A stretch of DNA of 64,000 nt from Paenibacillus glucanolyticus NBRC 15330 (GCF_004000885.1 NZ_BIMC01000008.1:62001-126000); one strand, 5' to 3'. Shown: positions 28,562 to 38,024, counted from the stretch's first letter. Notes: generated by a model not told the origin, from the letters alone. Made by a program: numbers and translations.

Positions 28562-28924
28562 TCGATGATATCTCCCTTCCTATTAGGACCATGAGTTCAT
28601 TAGATGCGTTTGTACATACAATGCGCACTTTTGCTCTTTTATGCTTATGGATTCCATGTCTCTACAGTTTACCCTCACTATGTTAACGCCATGTTAAATC
28701 CCTTGGTGCCATGCGAATTTACAAAATCCGTACGAAGGCCTAACACTCCCCTAATACTGCAGATCTACAATCAAACTAAATAAAAATGAACAAAAATGAT
28801 CATTACATGTGCATTTAATGCGTATTTATTATCGAGAGCATGTAAAGGTTTTCATTTTAATGATTTCTGTTCATTATTTGCTTGTCATGATAGCATCATT
28901 ACATTTTCGTGAGGGGGACCGCTC
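28562..28924. promoter_or_regulatory. Divergent regulatory region with candidate DeoR operators
   Basis: 363 bp, AT-rich on the operon side. A motif, AATGAACAAAAATGATCATT (28785-28804), recurs in inverted, shortened form as AATGATTTCTGTTCATT (28859-28875). TGTTCATT/AATGAACA half-sites are plausible for a DeoR-family repressor and could allow looping. A further ATTTTCATTTTAATG lies between them. No riboswitch seen. Confidence 0.5.
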
Positions 28925-29980
28925 TTGGCATCTATTGAATTTGTGAAAGTAAGCAAGTGGTTTGATCGTCAACCCGTCATTCAGAATTTGGATCTAACGA
29001 TTGAGGATGGAAAATTCACCGTATTGGTAGGTCCGTCAGGGTGCGGAAAAACCACGCTCCTGCGGATGATTGCGGGCATTGATCCTCAAACCTCCGGTTC
29101 CGTTCTCATTAATGGTCAGGACGTTACACGGATTGCACCGGGTAAACGTGGCGTGGCCATGGTATTTCAGAACTATGCGATCTATCCGACCATGTCGGTC
29201 CGCGAGAATATCGAGTTCGGTCTTGTGAACAACAAGGTTCCCAAAGCGGAGCGGACACGTCTGGTAGAGACCATTGGAGAAACCGTCGGATTGAACGATT
29301 ACCTGGACCGCAGGCCATCCACCTTGTCCGGCGGACAGCGGCAGCGGGTGGCGTTAGCCCGGGCGATGGTCAAGAACCCGTTGGTATTCCTAATGGATGA
29401 ACCGCTGTCTAATCTGGATGCAAAACTGCGGGTTCAGATGCGGATTGAACTGATTGAGCTGCACAAGAAGCTCGGAACGACCTTTGTGTATGTGACCCAT
29501 GATCAGGTAGAGGCGATGTCGATGGCCGATACCATCGTGCTTATGAACCAAGGCGTCATTCAGCAGGAGGCGCCGCCGGAGGTAGTATACCGCAAGCCCA
29601 GCAATCGGTTTGCTGCACAGTTTATCGGGGTTCCCCCGATGAACATTGCGCCGCTTGGCAACGATAACACAACATTCGGTTTCCGTCCGGAGAGTGTCGT
29701 GGTGGGTACAGAGCCCGGCTCGTTTCATTATACGGCCAAGGGTGAGATCATCACGCGTGAAATGCTGGGCGCCGAGACCATTTATCAGGTGAAAACGACG
29801 GAGGGTCAGGCATTCATGGTGAAGTGCCTGGAAGATGAGTTCCATGTCGATCAGGAGGTTTATCTCGGCGTGCCAGCCGATAAATTGTTTTTTTTCGGTG
29901 CGGACGAGAAGCGGGTCGAGGAGCAGGATGCTCGTTACCGGGAGTTCATGGAGCGGCTGAGAGGGCTGGCGCATGGATAA
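28925..29980 (+). CDS. ABC transporter ATPase, UgpC/MalK/MsmX type
   Basis: 351 residues. Walker [11 protein letters not shown]-loop [10 protein letters not shown], signature [12 protein letters not shown], Walker [14 protein letters not shown]-loop VTHDQ, then a C-terminal TOBE-like regulatory domain (~235-350). It energises import by the two permeases that follow. TTG 28925 is preceded by GAGGGGG. A dedicated ATPase is notable, since the other two sugar importers in this window have none. Its stop overlaps the next start (ATGGATAA). Confidence 0.93.
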   Translation: MASIEFVKVSKWFDRQPVIQNLDLTIEDGKFTVLVGPSGCGKTTLLRMIAGIDPQTSGSVLINGQDVTRIAPGKRGVAMVFQNYAIYPTMSVRENIEFGLVNNKVPKAERTRLVETIGETVGLNDYLDRRPSTLSGGQRQRVALARAMVKNPLVFLMDEPLSNLDAKLRVQMRIELIELHKKLGTTFVYVTHDQVEAMSMADTIVLMNQGVIQQEAPPEVVYRKPSNRFAAQFIGVPPMNIAPLGNDNTTFGFRPESVVVGTEPGSFHYTAKGEIITREMLGAETIYQVKTTEGQAFMVKCLEDEFHVDQEVYLGVPADKLFFFGADEKRVEEQDARYREFMERLRGLAHG

Positions 29981-30851
29981 GAAGCGAATATGGGAGGGGC
30001 TCAGGCCTTACGTGCTGATCGCACCGGCCATGGCGGGCATTATGCTGTTCGTGATGTATCCGGTAGGGTACCTGATTTACTTAAGTTTGTTCAAATACAA
30101 TCTGATGAACAAAGACAAGAGCAAGTTTGTCGGGTGGGATAATTTCACGCAGATTCTGGGCCGCGGCGATTTTTACAGGGCGCTCTGGAACACGACCATC
30201 TATACGGCCGGCGTTGTTGTATTGACCATGCTGTTGTCTCTGCTGATTGCGGTATGGCTTAACAAAAAAAGCCGTTTCAACTCCGTCGTTCAGGCCGGGA
30301 TTTTCACGCCTCATGTCGTATCCATCGTATCGATCTCGCTGGTGTGGCTGTGGCTGATGGAGCCGAATCAAGGTCTGCTTAATTATGTGTTTAAGCTGGT
30401 CGGGCTCCCGTCGTCTGCATGGCTGCAAAGCTCCAAGACAGCATTAATATCGATCATTATCGTATCGGTCTGGCAGGCCATCGGCTACTACACGCTGATT
30501 ATCGTAGCGGCCTTGCAGAGCATTTCGCCGAGTATTTATGAAGCGGCTGCGCTGGATAATGCCAGTAAGTTCAAGGTGTTTTATAAAATCACACTGCCGA
30601 TGATTTCGCCACAGCTGTTTTTTATCCTGATCATCATGACGATTGGTTCCTTCAAGGTATTTGATACGGTTCAGGTGATGACAGGCGGTGGACCGAACAA
30701 TGCAACAACCACGCTTGTGTACTACATATACGGCTTCCGAACGACCAATATCGGGTACTCGGCAGCAACCGGCGTTGTGCTCATGGCGATTATCGGTCTG
30801 CTGACGTTCATCTATTTCCGGCTGCTGTCCAAGAAGGTTCACTATCAATAA
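29973..30851 (+). CDS. ABC transporter permease, UgpA-like
   Basis: 292 residues with six predicted membrane helices and an EAA loop (YEAAALDNASKFKVFYKITLP). ATG 29973 overlaps the ATPase stop by eight bases, implying translational coupling. It pairs with the next permease to form the channel of the Ugp-like importer. Confidence 0.92.
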   Translation: MDKKRIWEGLRPYVLIAPAMAGIMLFVMYPVGYLIYLSLFKYNLMNKDKSKFVGWDNFTQILGRGDFYRALWNTTIYTAGVVVLTMLLSLLIAVWLNKKSRFNSVVQAGIFTPHVVSIVSISLVWLWLMEPNQGLLNYVFKLVGLPSSAWLQSSKTALISIIIVSVWQAIGYYTLIIVAALQSISPSIYEAAALDNASKFKVFYKITLPMISPQLFFILIIMTIGSFKVFDTVQVMTGGGPNNATTTLVYYIYGFRTTNIGYSAATGVVLMAIIGLLTFIYFRLLSKKVHYQ

Positions 30852-30882
30852 AGGGCGCGTCCATGCAGAAAGGAGGCACAGT

Positions 30883-31716
30883 TTGAAGACCTTTGAATTA
30901 AAAACCGTATGGATCCTGCTCGGCTATGTACTGAAGGCTGCGGTTCTCATGATTTTTATCTTCCCGTTTCTGTGGATGATCTCCACCTCGCTCCAGACAT
31001 TCCGGGAGACGATGACGTTTCCGCCGACCTGGATTCCGGCTTCGCCGCAATGGGGCAATTTCATGGAGGCCATGAATGCCGGTCCTTTCCTGACCTATTT
31101 TAAGAACTCCGTTGTGGTTACGGGTTCCATCATCGTTCTGCAGTTCCTGATCATGATTCCGGCTGCATATGCCTTTGCCAAATACAAATTCCCTGGCAAA
31201 ACCCTGCTGTTTGGCATGATTCTGCTGGCGTTCATGATTCCGGGACAGGTTACGTTCATTCCGGTGTATCTGATGATGGCGGACTGGGGCCTGGTAAAAA
31301 CCTTGCTGCCGCAGATCATACCGTTCATCTCGAATGCCTTTGGCATCTTCCTGCTGCGGCAATATTTCATGCAGATCCCGGAAGAGATTATCGAAGCAGC
31401 CCGTCTTGACAACGCCAATGAATTCAAAATTATGCGGAAAATTATGATCCCCATGTCGAAGCCGGCACTTGCTACCATTGCGCTGTTCAGTTTTGTCAGT
31501 CACTGGAATGATTATTTCTGGCCGCTCGTCATGACGGATTCGGCTGCTGTCCGGCCGTTGACCTTGGGCATTGCCATGCTCCGGGAGACGGAGGGCATCA
31601 GCAACTGGCATATCATTATGGCCGGAAACGTCATTCTGGTGGTGCCTATCCTGCTTGTGTATTTGTTTTGCTCGAAGCATATCGTGAAGGCATTTGTTTA
31701 TTCAGGCATTAAATAA
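30883..31716 (+). CDS. ABC transporter permease, UgpE-like
   Basis: 277 residues with six predicted helices, the EAA loop reading IEAARLDNANEFKIMRKIMIP and the C-terminal CSKHIVKAFVYSGIK typical of UgpE/MalG-type subunits. TTG 30883 follows AAAGGAGG at seven bases. It is the second half of the channel. Confidence 0.92.
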   Translation: MKTFELKTVWILLGYVLKAAVLMIFIFPFLWMISTSLQTFRETMTFPPTWIPASPQWGNFMEAMNAGPFLTYFKNSVVVTGSIIVLQFLIMIPAAYAFAKYKFPGKTLLFGMILLAFMIPGQVTFIPVYLMMADWGLVKTLLPQIIPFISNAFGIFLLRQYFMQIPEEIIEAARLDNANEFKIMRKIMIPMSKPALATIALFSFVSHWNDYFWPLVMTDSAAVRPLTLGIAMLRETEGISNWHIIMAGNVILVVPILLVYLFCSKHIVKAFVYSGIK

Positions 31717-31778
31717 TTACAGGAAATGACAGGTTTATACAAATCATAATCGAATAATTAAATGGAGGAATGAATCGA

Positions 31779-33092
31779 ATGAAATCCAAATGGTATTCAC
31801 TGCTATCCGTCATCCTGCTGTTCAGTTTGCTTGCCGCGTGTAGTGGAGGAGGTTCCGGGGAGACTGGCGAAGCGCCGGGAGGCGGGGGCACCGAAGCTCC
31901 GTCCGGTGATAAGGGGAAGACCACGGTTCAGTTCTGGCACTCGCTCGGAGGCAAGAACGGGGAGTACATGGACGCGCTTATTCAGCGCTTCAATGCATCC
32001 CATGAAGATATTGAAGTTGTCGGCACGTTCCAGGGAAGTTATGACGAGACGGTTACCAAGCTCCAGCAGGCGATTGCCTCCGGTACCGGTCCCGATGTCA
32101 GCATGCTGGAGCGCGCCTACGTTCAGATGTTCGCCGATTCGGAGGTGCTGGAGGATCTGACGCCTTATCTTGAAGGCTCCGGCATCAGTGTCGATGATTT
32201 CACGCCGGGGCTGATGGGGCACTCCACCTTCAATGATCAATTGGTGTCACTGCCGCTTAACCGTTCCACCCCGATTTTGCATGTGAATAAAACGCTGCTG
32301 GATGAGCTGGGGCTGCAAATTCCGACCACGTGGGAGGAGATGAAGGAAGTCGCAAATGCGCTGGTTGTCAAAGAAGGCAGCGAGTATAAACGTTACGGAG
32401 TTACGATGCCTTATGACACCTGGTATCCCATTGCCATGATCTCGCAGGCGGGCGGCACCTTTTTCAATGATGACCATTCGTCGATAGGATTCGGCGATAA
32501 CGGAGCCGGCACCAAAATGTTTGCATACCTTAAAGACCTGCAAAGCACGGGCGCACTGTATTATCCGCCGGCACAGGATTCCGGCAACATTGTGAACAGC
32601 ATGTTTGTGGAAGGCAAGGTCGGCATGATGTATCAATCCACGGGGTCGATCGGCGGGCTGTCCAGCACGGTGGATTTTGATTACGTGACGGCATTCCTGC
32701 CGAAGGACGAAGTGTACGCGAATCCGACCGGGGGCGCGAATGTGACAATGCTCTCTTCTTCCAAGAACAAGGAAGCGGCGTGGGAGTTCATCCGGTGGAT
32801 GGAGATGGAGGAGGAAGGCGGTCTGGAATTTATTTTGCAATCGGGATACCTGCCCTTCACGAAGAAGATGGTGGAGTCGGAGAAGATGCAAGCGCTGTGG
32901 GCCAAAGAACCGAATCGCAAAGTCGCCTATGATCAGCTGGAATTTGCCGTAGATACCAATAAGGATGTGGCATGGCCAGAAATTATGCATGAGTTCTTCT
33001 CGGCTATTGAAGCGATTATGTACGACAGCAAGGATATTCCGGCTACGCTGGATACCTTCAAGAAAGAGACGGAGCGGATTCTCGCCCAATAA
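31779..33092 (+). CDS. Solute-binding lipoprotein, UgpB-like
   Basis: 437 residues. The signal ends in LLAAC (lipidated Cys near residue 20), followed by a Gly/Glu linker. The mature part opens with TTVQFWHSLGGKNGEYMDAL, close to the FWHSM start of UgpB glycerol-phosphate/glycerophosphodiester binding proteins. ATG 31779 is chosen because GGAGG (31764-31768) lies ten bases away; the ATG at 31770 is too close. Ligand assignment rests on this similarity and on the downstream GDPD. Confidence 0.9.
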   Translation: MKSKWYSLLSVILLFSLLAACSGGGSGETGEAPGGGGTEAPSGDKGKTTVQFWHSLGGKNGEYMDALIQRFNASHEDIEVVGTFQGSYDETVTKLQQAIASGTGPDVSMLERAYVQMFADSEVLEDLTPYLEGSGISVDDFTPGLMGHSTFNDQLVSLPLNRSTPILHVNKTLLDELGLQIPTTWEEMKEVANALVVKEGSEYKRYGVTMPYDTWYPIAMISQAGGTFFNDDHSSIGFGDNGAGTKMFAYLKDLQSTGALYYPPAQDSGNIVNSMFVEGKVGMMYQSTGSIGGLSSTVDFDYVTAFLPKDEVYANPTGGANVTMLSSSKNKEAAWEFIRWMEMEEEGGLEFILQSGYLPFTKKMVESEKMQALWAKEPNRKVAYDQLEFAVDTNKDVAWPEIMHEFFSAIEAIMYDSKDIPATLDTFKKETERILAQ

Positions 33093-33117
33093 CAATCGGT
33101 AAAGGAGTGCAGGACAT

Positions 33118-33885
33118 ATGATCGAACGACTACAGGAACCATCCTGTATGATGGTGGCTGCACATCGCGGGTACAAAGCAGCTTATCCGGAAAATACGCT
33201 GCTGGCCTTTCGCAAGGCGCTTGAATTAGGTGTGGATATGCTGGAATTTGATCTCCGGCTATCACAGGACCATGAAGTGGTGGTCATCCATGATGCAACC
33301 GTTCAGCGTACGACGAGCGGTTCGGGCGCGGTTCGGGATTTTACCCTGGAGGAGCTGAAGTCTCTGGATGCGGGAGGCTGGTTCGCACATGAGTTTGAAG
33401 GGTTGAAAATTCCGACGCTTGGAGAGCTCTGCGATCTGCTCAAGGAATATCCTGAGGTATTGTGCAACATTGAGATTAAGCCAAGTCCCGACGCCATAGA
33501 GGCTGCTGATCGGGCCGTTGCCATACTGGGCCGATACGGATACCTGCCACGCTGTGTATTCACCTGCTTCGATGCAGAAGTTCTGACCTATATTCACGAT
33601 ACGTATGGTCTGAAGACGCAAGGGTTCCTCGGCGAGAAAATGTCCCATTTTGTCTCTGGCGAAGCAGGAACCTATACCAGGATGTGGGCGATCGGTGTGG
33701 AGATGTCGCTGCTTACACCAGCGCTTGTTGCCCGGTTCCAGGAACAGGGGCTGTTAGTCTGGAGCTATTGCCCGGACGAAGAGGAGGGTGTCAGGTACTC
33801 GCTGGAGTGTGGAGTTACAGGCATGACCTGCAACGACCCGCTCCCGGCCCTGGCGGTTACAGGCAAGAAGGACACCCTGATATGA
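33118..33885 (+). CDS. Glycerophosphodiester phosphodiesterase, cytoplasmic
   Basis: Hydrolyses glycerophosphodiesters to glycerol phosphate and an alcohol. 255 residues forming a GDPD TIM barrel. Catalytic and metal motifs: H16-R17 in AAHRGYKAAYPENT, E43/D45 in LEFDLRL, and H58 in VVIHDATVQRTT. No signal peptide, so it acts on substrate brought in by the upstream importer, unlike secreted GlpQ. The stop overlaps the start of the G1P dehydrogenase by ATGA, so the two are translated together. Confidence 0.93.
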   Translation: MIERLQEPSCMMVAAHRGYKAAYPENTLLAFRKALELGVDMLEFDLRLSQDHEVVVIHDATVQRTTSGSGAVRDFTLEELKSLDAGGWFAHEFEGLKIPTLGELCDLLKEYPEVLCNIEIKPSPDAIEAADRAVAILGRYGYLPRCVFTCFDAEVLTYIHDTYGLKTQGFLGEKMSHFVSGEAGTYTRMWAIGVEMSLLTPALVARFQEQGLLVWSYCPDEEEGVRYSLECGVTGMTCNDPLPALAVTGKKDTLI

Positions 33886-35102
33886 CCGATCTATTATCGA
33901 ACATCCGAAGCTTGGCGGCAGGTTTGCCGGTCCATCGGCATGCAAATCTGGATGAAGTGGATTCTGTCCGGATTCAAGCCGGAGCCCTACGCGAGGTCGC
34001 CGGTTATCTAGAGACGAAGCAATGGACGGTGGTCGTGATCGTGGTTGATGGCAATACCTATGATGCGGCTGGCCAGTCGTTGGAGAGACTGCTCACGAAA
34101 TCCGCTATTCAGGTCCAGGTTACCAAGCTTTCTTCGGATCAGAAGGGGGATGTCATCGCAGATGAACCCTCCCTGATCCAGGTCATACTGGATATCCAGC
34201 AGAGCAGGGCGAAGGCTGTGCTTGCAGTTGGCGGAGGGACGATCCACGATATTAGCCGGTACGCGGCTTATACCACTGGGATTCCATTCCTCTCGATACC
34301 AACGGCCGCGTCAGTGGATGGTTTCAATTCCAAGGGAGCTCCCATCATGATCCGGGGACAGAAGAAAACCATACCGGCTATTGGGCCAAGTGCGATTTTT
34401 GCCGACGTCGATATTCTCATGTCTGCTCCCACCGAGCTTACCGCAGCTGGCTTTGGCGATATGCTGGGCAAGTATACCTCCCTGTTCGACTGGAAGTTTG
34501 GAAGCCTGGTGGCAGAGGAGCCATATTTGCAGCTTTCGGCGGACATTACGAAATTCGCGCTCAGCCAATGTGTGAGTGGGGTGGAACAGATTGCCCGGCG
34601 GAGCGAGGAGGGGGTGCGCACCTTAATGGGCGCACTCATTGAATCCGGCCTGGCTATGCTGCTGTTCGGTCAATCCCATCCGGCTTCGGGTGCTGAACAT
34701 CATCTGTCCCACTACTGGGAGATGGAGTTCATCCGGCTCGGGGAGAAGCAGCTGCTGCACGGGGCTAAGGTAGGCGCTGCCAGTATTGAAATCTCGAAGC
34801 TGTATCACCGCCTCGGTGAGCAGAAACTCGGGATCGTCCCTAATGCTGCCACAGACGTTGATTCTGTGGCTGAGCGCATCTCCCGTCATTGGGATGATAT
34901 CAGCGAAGGGATTAAAGGGATCCCGGAACCGTCCGAGCTTGGCGATCTGATGTCAATGGTGGGCGGCCCAGCAGCCGTGTCGGAGCTCCCGATCCAGAGC
35001 GAGCTGCTGATGCGGAGTCTGCGTGAAGCCCACAAGGTTCGGTACAGCCGGTACACACTTCTTCGTGCATACAATGAACAGGATGTTTTATTCGTGGATT
35101 AA
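33882..35102 (+). CDS. araM: sn-glycerol-1-phosphate dehydrogenase, AraM/EgsA type
   Basis: Reversibly converts DHAP and sn-glycerol-1-phosphate with NAD(P)H. 406 residues of the iron-containing-alcohol-dehydrogenase/dehydroquinate-synthase fold: nucleotide motif AVGGGTIHDISRY, substrate loop IPTAASVDGFNSKGAP, and metal ligands near SHPASGAEHHLSHYWEM. ATG 33882 lies in the ATGA overlap with the GDPD. In B. subtilis AraM provides G1P for heptaprenylglyceryl phosphate. Here, behind an importer and a GDPD, the oxidative direction (G1P to DHAP) fits better, letting the cell use the sn-1 enantiomer. I infer this from context. Confidence 0.9.
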   Translation: MTDLLSNIRSLAAGLPVHRHANLDEVDSVRIQAGALREVAGYLETKQWTVVVIVVDGNTYDAAGQSLERLLTKSAIQVQVTKLSSDQKGDVIADEPSLIQVILDIQQSRAKAVLAVGGGTIHDISRYAAYTTGIPFLSIPTAASVDGFNSKGAPIMIRGQKKTIPAIGPSAIFADVDILMSAPTELTAAGFGDMLGKYTSLFDWKFGSLVAEEPYLQLSADITKFALSQCVSGVEQIARRSEEGVRTLMGALIESGLAMLLFGQSHPASGAEHHLSHYWEMEFIRLGEKQLLHGAKVGAASIEISKLYHRLGEQKLGIVPNAATDVDSVAERISRHWDDISEGIKGIPEPSELGDLMSMVGGPAAVSELPIQSELLMRSLREAHKVRYSRYTLLRAYNEQDVLFVD

Positions 35103-35130
35103 GTAAGGCTGCGAACGTTGTTAAAGAAGT

Positions 35131-35184
35131 AAAAGGCTGTTCCTCATAGCAGATTAATCTGCTTTGAAGGAACAGCCTTTTTTG
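35131..35184 (+). terminator. Terminator of the Ugp-like/GDPD/AraM operon
   Basis: AAAAGGCTGTTCCT and AGGAACAGCCTTTT form a 14-bp stem enclosing an inner AGCAGATTAATCTGCT hairpin, with a T-run. Confidence 0.93.
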
Positions 35185-35198
35185 CTCATCTGGGAAAT

Positions 35199-35609
35199 TT
35201 ATTCCGCTTGTTCTTCGCCGGGTGAAGGCCAGCCGCCCCAGAGACTGACGGTATTTCCATCCGGATCGGTGAGGCTGAAGCTGTAGCCGCCATCCGGAAT
35301 ATATTTCATATCGCTGACGGCTACCTTTTTATTTTGCAGGTCCTGGTATACCTCGTGAATTTCATTCACCTGCAATTGAACGATGGATTGAAGATTGCCT
35401 TGTGAATCCGTAAATTCCAGCCGAGGAACATCTTCTGTCTGCACAAGACCGAACCCGGCATCGCCAATGCAGAGCCAGGCCGCAGGATCTCCCGGGGTAA
35501 AAGGGAAGGTCAGCGTAACGCCGAGCACATCCTGGTACCACTTTAGCGATCGCTCTACATTTTTTACAGGCCACTGAATTACAGCTATCCGGTGGGGGGT
35601 TGCTGCCAT
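35199..35609 (-). CDS. VOC-family (glyoxalase/bleomycin-resistance fold) protein
   Basis: 136 residues: HRIAVIQWPVKNVERSLKWY opening and a C-terminal SFSLTDPDGNTVSLWG, the standard VOC strand carrying the metal-ligand region. Substrate not predictable. The ATG follows AAGGAGTG. It lies 67 bp downstream of the sigma-factor gene on the same strand and is probably cotranscribed, hence a possible target or partner of that sigma factor. Confidence 0.85.
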   Translation of the reverse strand: MAATPHRIAVIQWPVKNVERSLKWYQDVLGVTLTFPFTPGDPAAWLCIGDAGFGLVQTEDVPRLEFTDSQGNLQSIVQLQVNEIHEVYQDLQNKKVAVSDMKYIPDGGYSFSLTDPDGNTVSLWGGWPSPGEEQAE

Positions 35610-35676
35610 TGATTATACACTCCTTTTTTGATAGTTCTATCCTGAGGACTTCGCTATATATGCGATCTCAATTAAA

Positions 35677-36429
35677 TTAAACGGAAGAAGAGGGTGCATA
35701 AGAAACGGGGTCCCAAAAAATTTCTGTTGTCATGGTAAGTAGATGACCGTCCGGATCACGGAAGGTAAAAAGAAGCCTCTCCCCGGCACGCTGCACCCGC
35801 TGCAGCTGAATACGCCGAGATTGCATGGACAGATAGGCGTTGGCAATGGCGTACGGATTGGCAGATTGAAAGCCGCGTATCAAGGATTCCATCCATTCCA
35901 AAGTGTCACGGCTCTCCTGATTCCGCTCGGATGGCAGGGCGTAACCATGAATTTCTCCGCTTGCCCGAATTCCCTTCAACCGTTTACGGGCCCGTTTCAA
36001 TGCTTCTTTCACGGCTCCCTCGGTACTCTGTATCAGTTGGGCAGCTTCCCTGGCCGTATACGAGAAAATGTCGATCAGAATGATCAATACCGTCTGATGT
36101 GCCGTGAGTTGGGCTGCGAGCAGTTCCAGCGTCTCCCTTACCAAGAAGCGGCTCTCATGATATTCCCGATCATTGCCGGCATCGGGCAGCAGAACGGGTT
36201 TCCCGGTGTGCTTACGGTAGGAATCGATCCACGTATTCCGCGCTATCCGATACAGATAGGCTTTGGTGATGGGCCGGTCAGGGGACTGCTCAAGGGCTTT
36301 GTGAATTTTGATTAAGGATTCTTGCTCGATGTCCTCTGCATCCCACTTGGACCCTGATGCAAGCTGCATGCAGTAACGCCGGAGGTCCGGGAGGTAAGAG
36401 GATATGGCTTCAGAGAATGGGGATGACAA
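35677..36429 (-). CDS. ECF-type RNA polymerase sigma factor with C-terminal extension
   Basis: 250 residues from TTG 36429, chosen because AGGAGTGATC lies ten bases upstream; the frame runs open to 36597 without a better site. Sigma-2 region (~1-70; DAEDIEQESLIKIHKAL, AYLYRIARNTWIDSYR), sigma-4 region (~105-155; YTAREAAQLIQSTEGAVKEALKRARKRL), then ~90 extra residues ending in LLFTFRDPDGHLLTMTTEIFW. The extension resembles the NTF2/SnoaL-like tails of some ECF factors that replace a separate anti-sigma protein. No anti-sigma gene is adjacent. Confidence 0.85.
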   Translation of the reverse strand: MSSPFSEAISSYLPDLRRYCMQLASGSKWDAEDIEQESLIKIHKALEQSPDRPITKAYLYRIARNTWIDSYRKHTGKPVLLPDAGNDREYHESRFLVRETLELLAAQLTAHQTVLIILIDIFSYTAREAAQLIQSTEGAVKEALKRARKRLKGIRASGEIHGYALPSERNQESRDTLEWMESLIRGFQSANPYAIANAYLSMQSRRIQLQRVQRAGERLLFTFRDPDGHLLTMTTEIFWDPVSYAPSSSV

Positions 36430-36636
36430 ATCGGGATCACTCCTATCAGGTTCCCTATACATTCCATAACCTGTAGGCCATTTCCTGCTGGGCAGACAAG
36501 GGGACAAGGCCTCCACGTCGATGGGTCTACGGGGCCACACGTGAGGGAGCAGACGTTTACCAACCAAGCAATAAGGGTAGTAAATAGATATGGGCATTGA
36601 CCTAAATTACATCAGGATAGGAAGTGGGGGCAGACC

Positions 36637-37857
36637 ATGAAGCTTGGTAAATATATCGCTGCATGTTTGTTGACTGTATTGGTGCTGACCGCTTGCGGAG
36701 CTAAAGAGGAATCCGGACGGGTACAGGTAGAGTTTTTTCAGAATAAACCTGAGGCGAAGGGCTCTTTTGATGCACTGATTGAGAAGTTTAATTCATCCCA
36801 ATCCGAGATTAAGGTGGTACAGGTAAATCCGCCGGATGCAGAGACGGTGCTTAAGACGAGAGTTGTCAAGAATGACATTCCTGACATTATCGGCATGGGT
36901 GCAACGGATACCTATTCATTGCTGGCACAGAGCGGCATCTTTATGAATTTGACAGATAACCCGCTGCTGAATCAGGTGGATGAGACTTATGTTCAGATGC
37001 TGAAAGACGTAGCGGGCATGGACGAGGTTACGGGCATTCCATATTCCACGAACGCTAACGGCGTAATGTACAATACGGAAATTTTTAAAGAACTGGGACT
37101 TAGCGTTCCGAAGACATGGGATGAGTTATTGGCTACAGCACAGAAGGCCAAGGATGCTGGCAAAATCCCGTTCTATCTTACCTATAAAGACGATTGGCAG
37201 ACGGTGCTTCCGTTCAATGCGCTGGCGTCCAACCTGGAAGGCATCGAATTTTATATGGAGCGGCGGGAAGGCACTGTAACCTTTGCCGACAAATACCAAG
37301 AGATTGCAGAGAAGCAGTTGGCGCTGATGGATTATGGTCATGGGGATAACTTCGGCAAGAATTATGCAGATGGTAACCGGGAGTTCGCCAGAGGTGAATC
37401 CGCCATGTACATCCAAGGGACCTGGGCGATTCCGGAGATTCGGAAAGCCAATCCGGATGCACCGATCGGCTTCTTTCCGCTGCCGACCGGCAACAATCCG
37501 GAAGAGAACAAGCTGATTTCGGGAGTGGACACCCTGCTGGCTATATCCGAGGATTCGAAGCATAAAGAGGAGGCCCAGCAGTTCATTCAATTTCTGTTGG
37601 AGCCTGAAAATAGCAAGCAATATATAACGGAGCAAACACTGTTCTCCACCGTTGAGGGTGTAACGCAGGACGATCCTGCCGTTGCAGAGCTGCTGCCTTA
37701 CCTGGAGCGGGGGCAAGTGATAGACTTTGCCGACCATTACATACCTGCCGCAGTGCAGCTGAACTCGGTTATCCAGTCCTTTTTACAGAACCGGGACATT
37801 GATGGGTATTTGAAGAAACTGGACACCGAATGGGACAAGGTAGCAGACAGGCGCTAA
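36637..37857 (+). CDS. Extracellular solute-binding lipoprotein (second sugar importer)
   Basis: 406 residues with signal and lipobox LTACG (Cys near residue 20), then a family-1 binding protein body (VQVEFFQNKPEAKGSFDALI; PDIIGMGATDTYSLLAQSG; INPADVPKTWDEL-like SVPKTWDEL). ATG 36637 follows GTGGGGG. Two permeases follow after a 167-bp gap, and no ATPase is present. The substrate is a carbohydrate of unknown identity. It is divergent from the sigma-factor gene. Confidence 0.9.
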   Translation: MKLGKYIAACLLTVLVLTACGAKEESGRVQVEFFQNKPEAKGSFDALIEKFNSSQSEIKVVQVNPPDAETVLKTRVVKNDIPDIIGMGATDTYSLLAQSGIFMNLTDNPLLNQVDETYVQMLKDVAGMDEVTGIPYSTNANGVMYNTEIFKELGLSVPKTWDELLATAQKAKDAGKIPFYLTYKDDWQTVLPFNALASNLEGIEFYMERREGTVTFADKYQEIAEKQLALMDYGHGDNFGKNYADGNREFARGESAMYIQGTWAIPEIRKANPDAPIGFFPLPTGNNPEENKLISGVDTLLAISEDSKHKEEAQQFIQFLLEPENSKQYITEQTLFSTVEGVTQDDPAVAELLPYLERGQVIDFADHYIPAAVQLNSVIQSFLQNRDIDGYLKKLDTEWDKVADRR

Positions 37858-38024
37858 CAGTTGCAGCACGAGGGAATGAAGTGCGGCAACATGAGAAGAA
37901 GGGCTCCATAATGAAGAGACGGAGGAACGTTGCCATGTTGCAATACGATCATTCCCCGGTAAGCTTCTCAAGCGAGTTTTCTGTGACATACACGATATCC
38001 AAGATGCACTGAGGAGGACCCAAC

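Noticed and set aside
32247-33176. Minus-strand frame of 309 codons opposite the UgpB-like gene
   Set aside because: Shadow of a strongly supported lipoprotein gene; composition (His/Arg/Leu-rich) is typical of antisense frames.
33684-33881. N-terminal extension of the G1P dehydrogenase frame
   Set aside because: It overlaps the GDPD gene; ATG 33882 in ATGA overlap begins the conserved protein.
37830-38012. 60-codon frame between the lipoprotein and permease of the second sugar importer
   Set aside because: It overlaps the lipoprotein 3' end, and the internal starts lack a ribosome site; probably plain intercistronic sequence.
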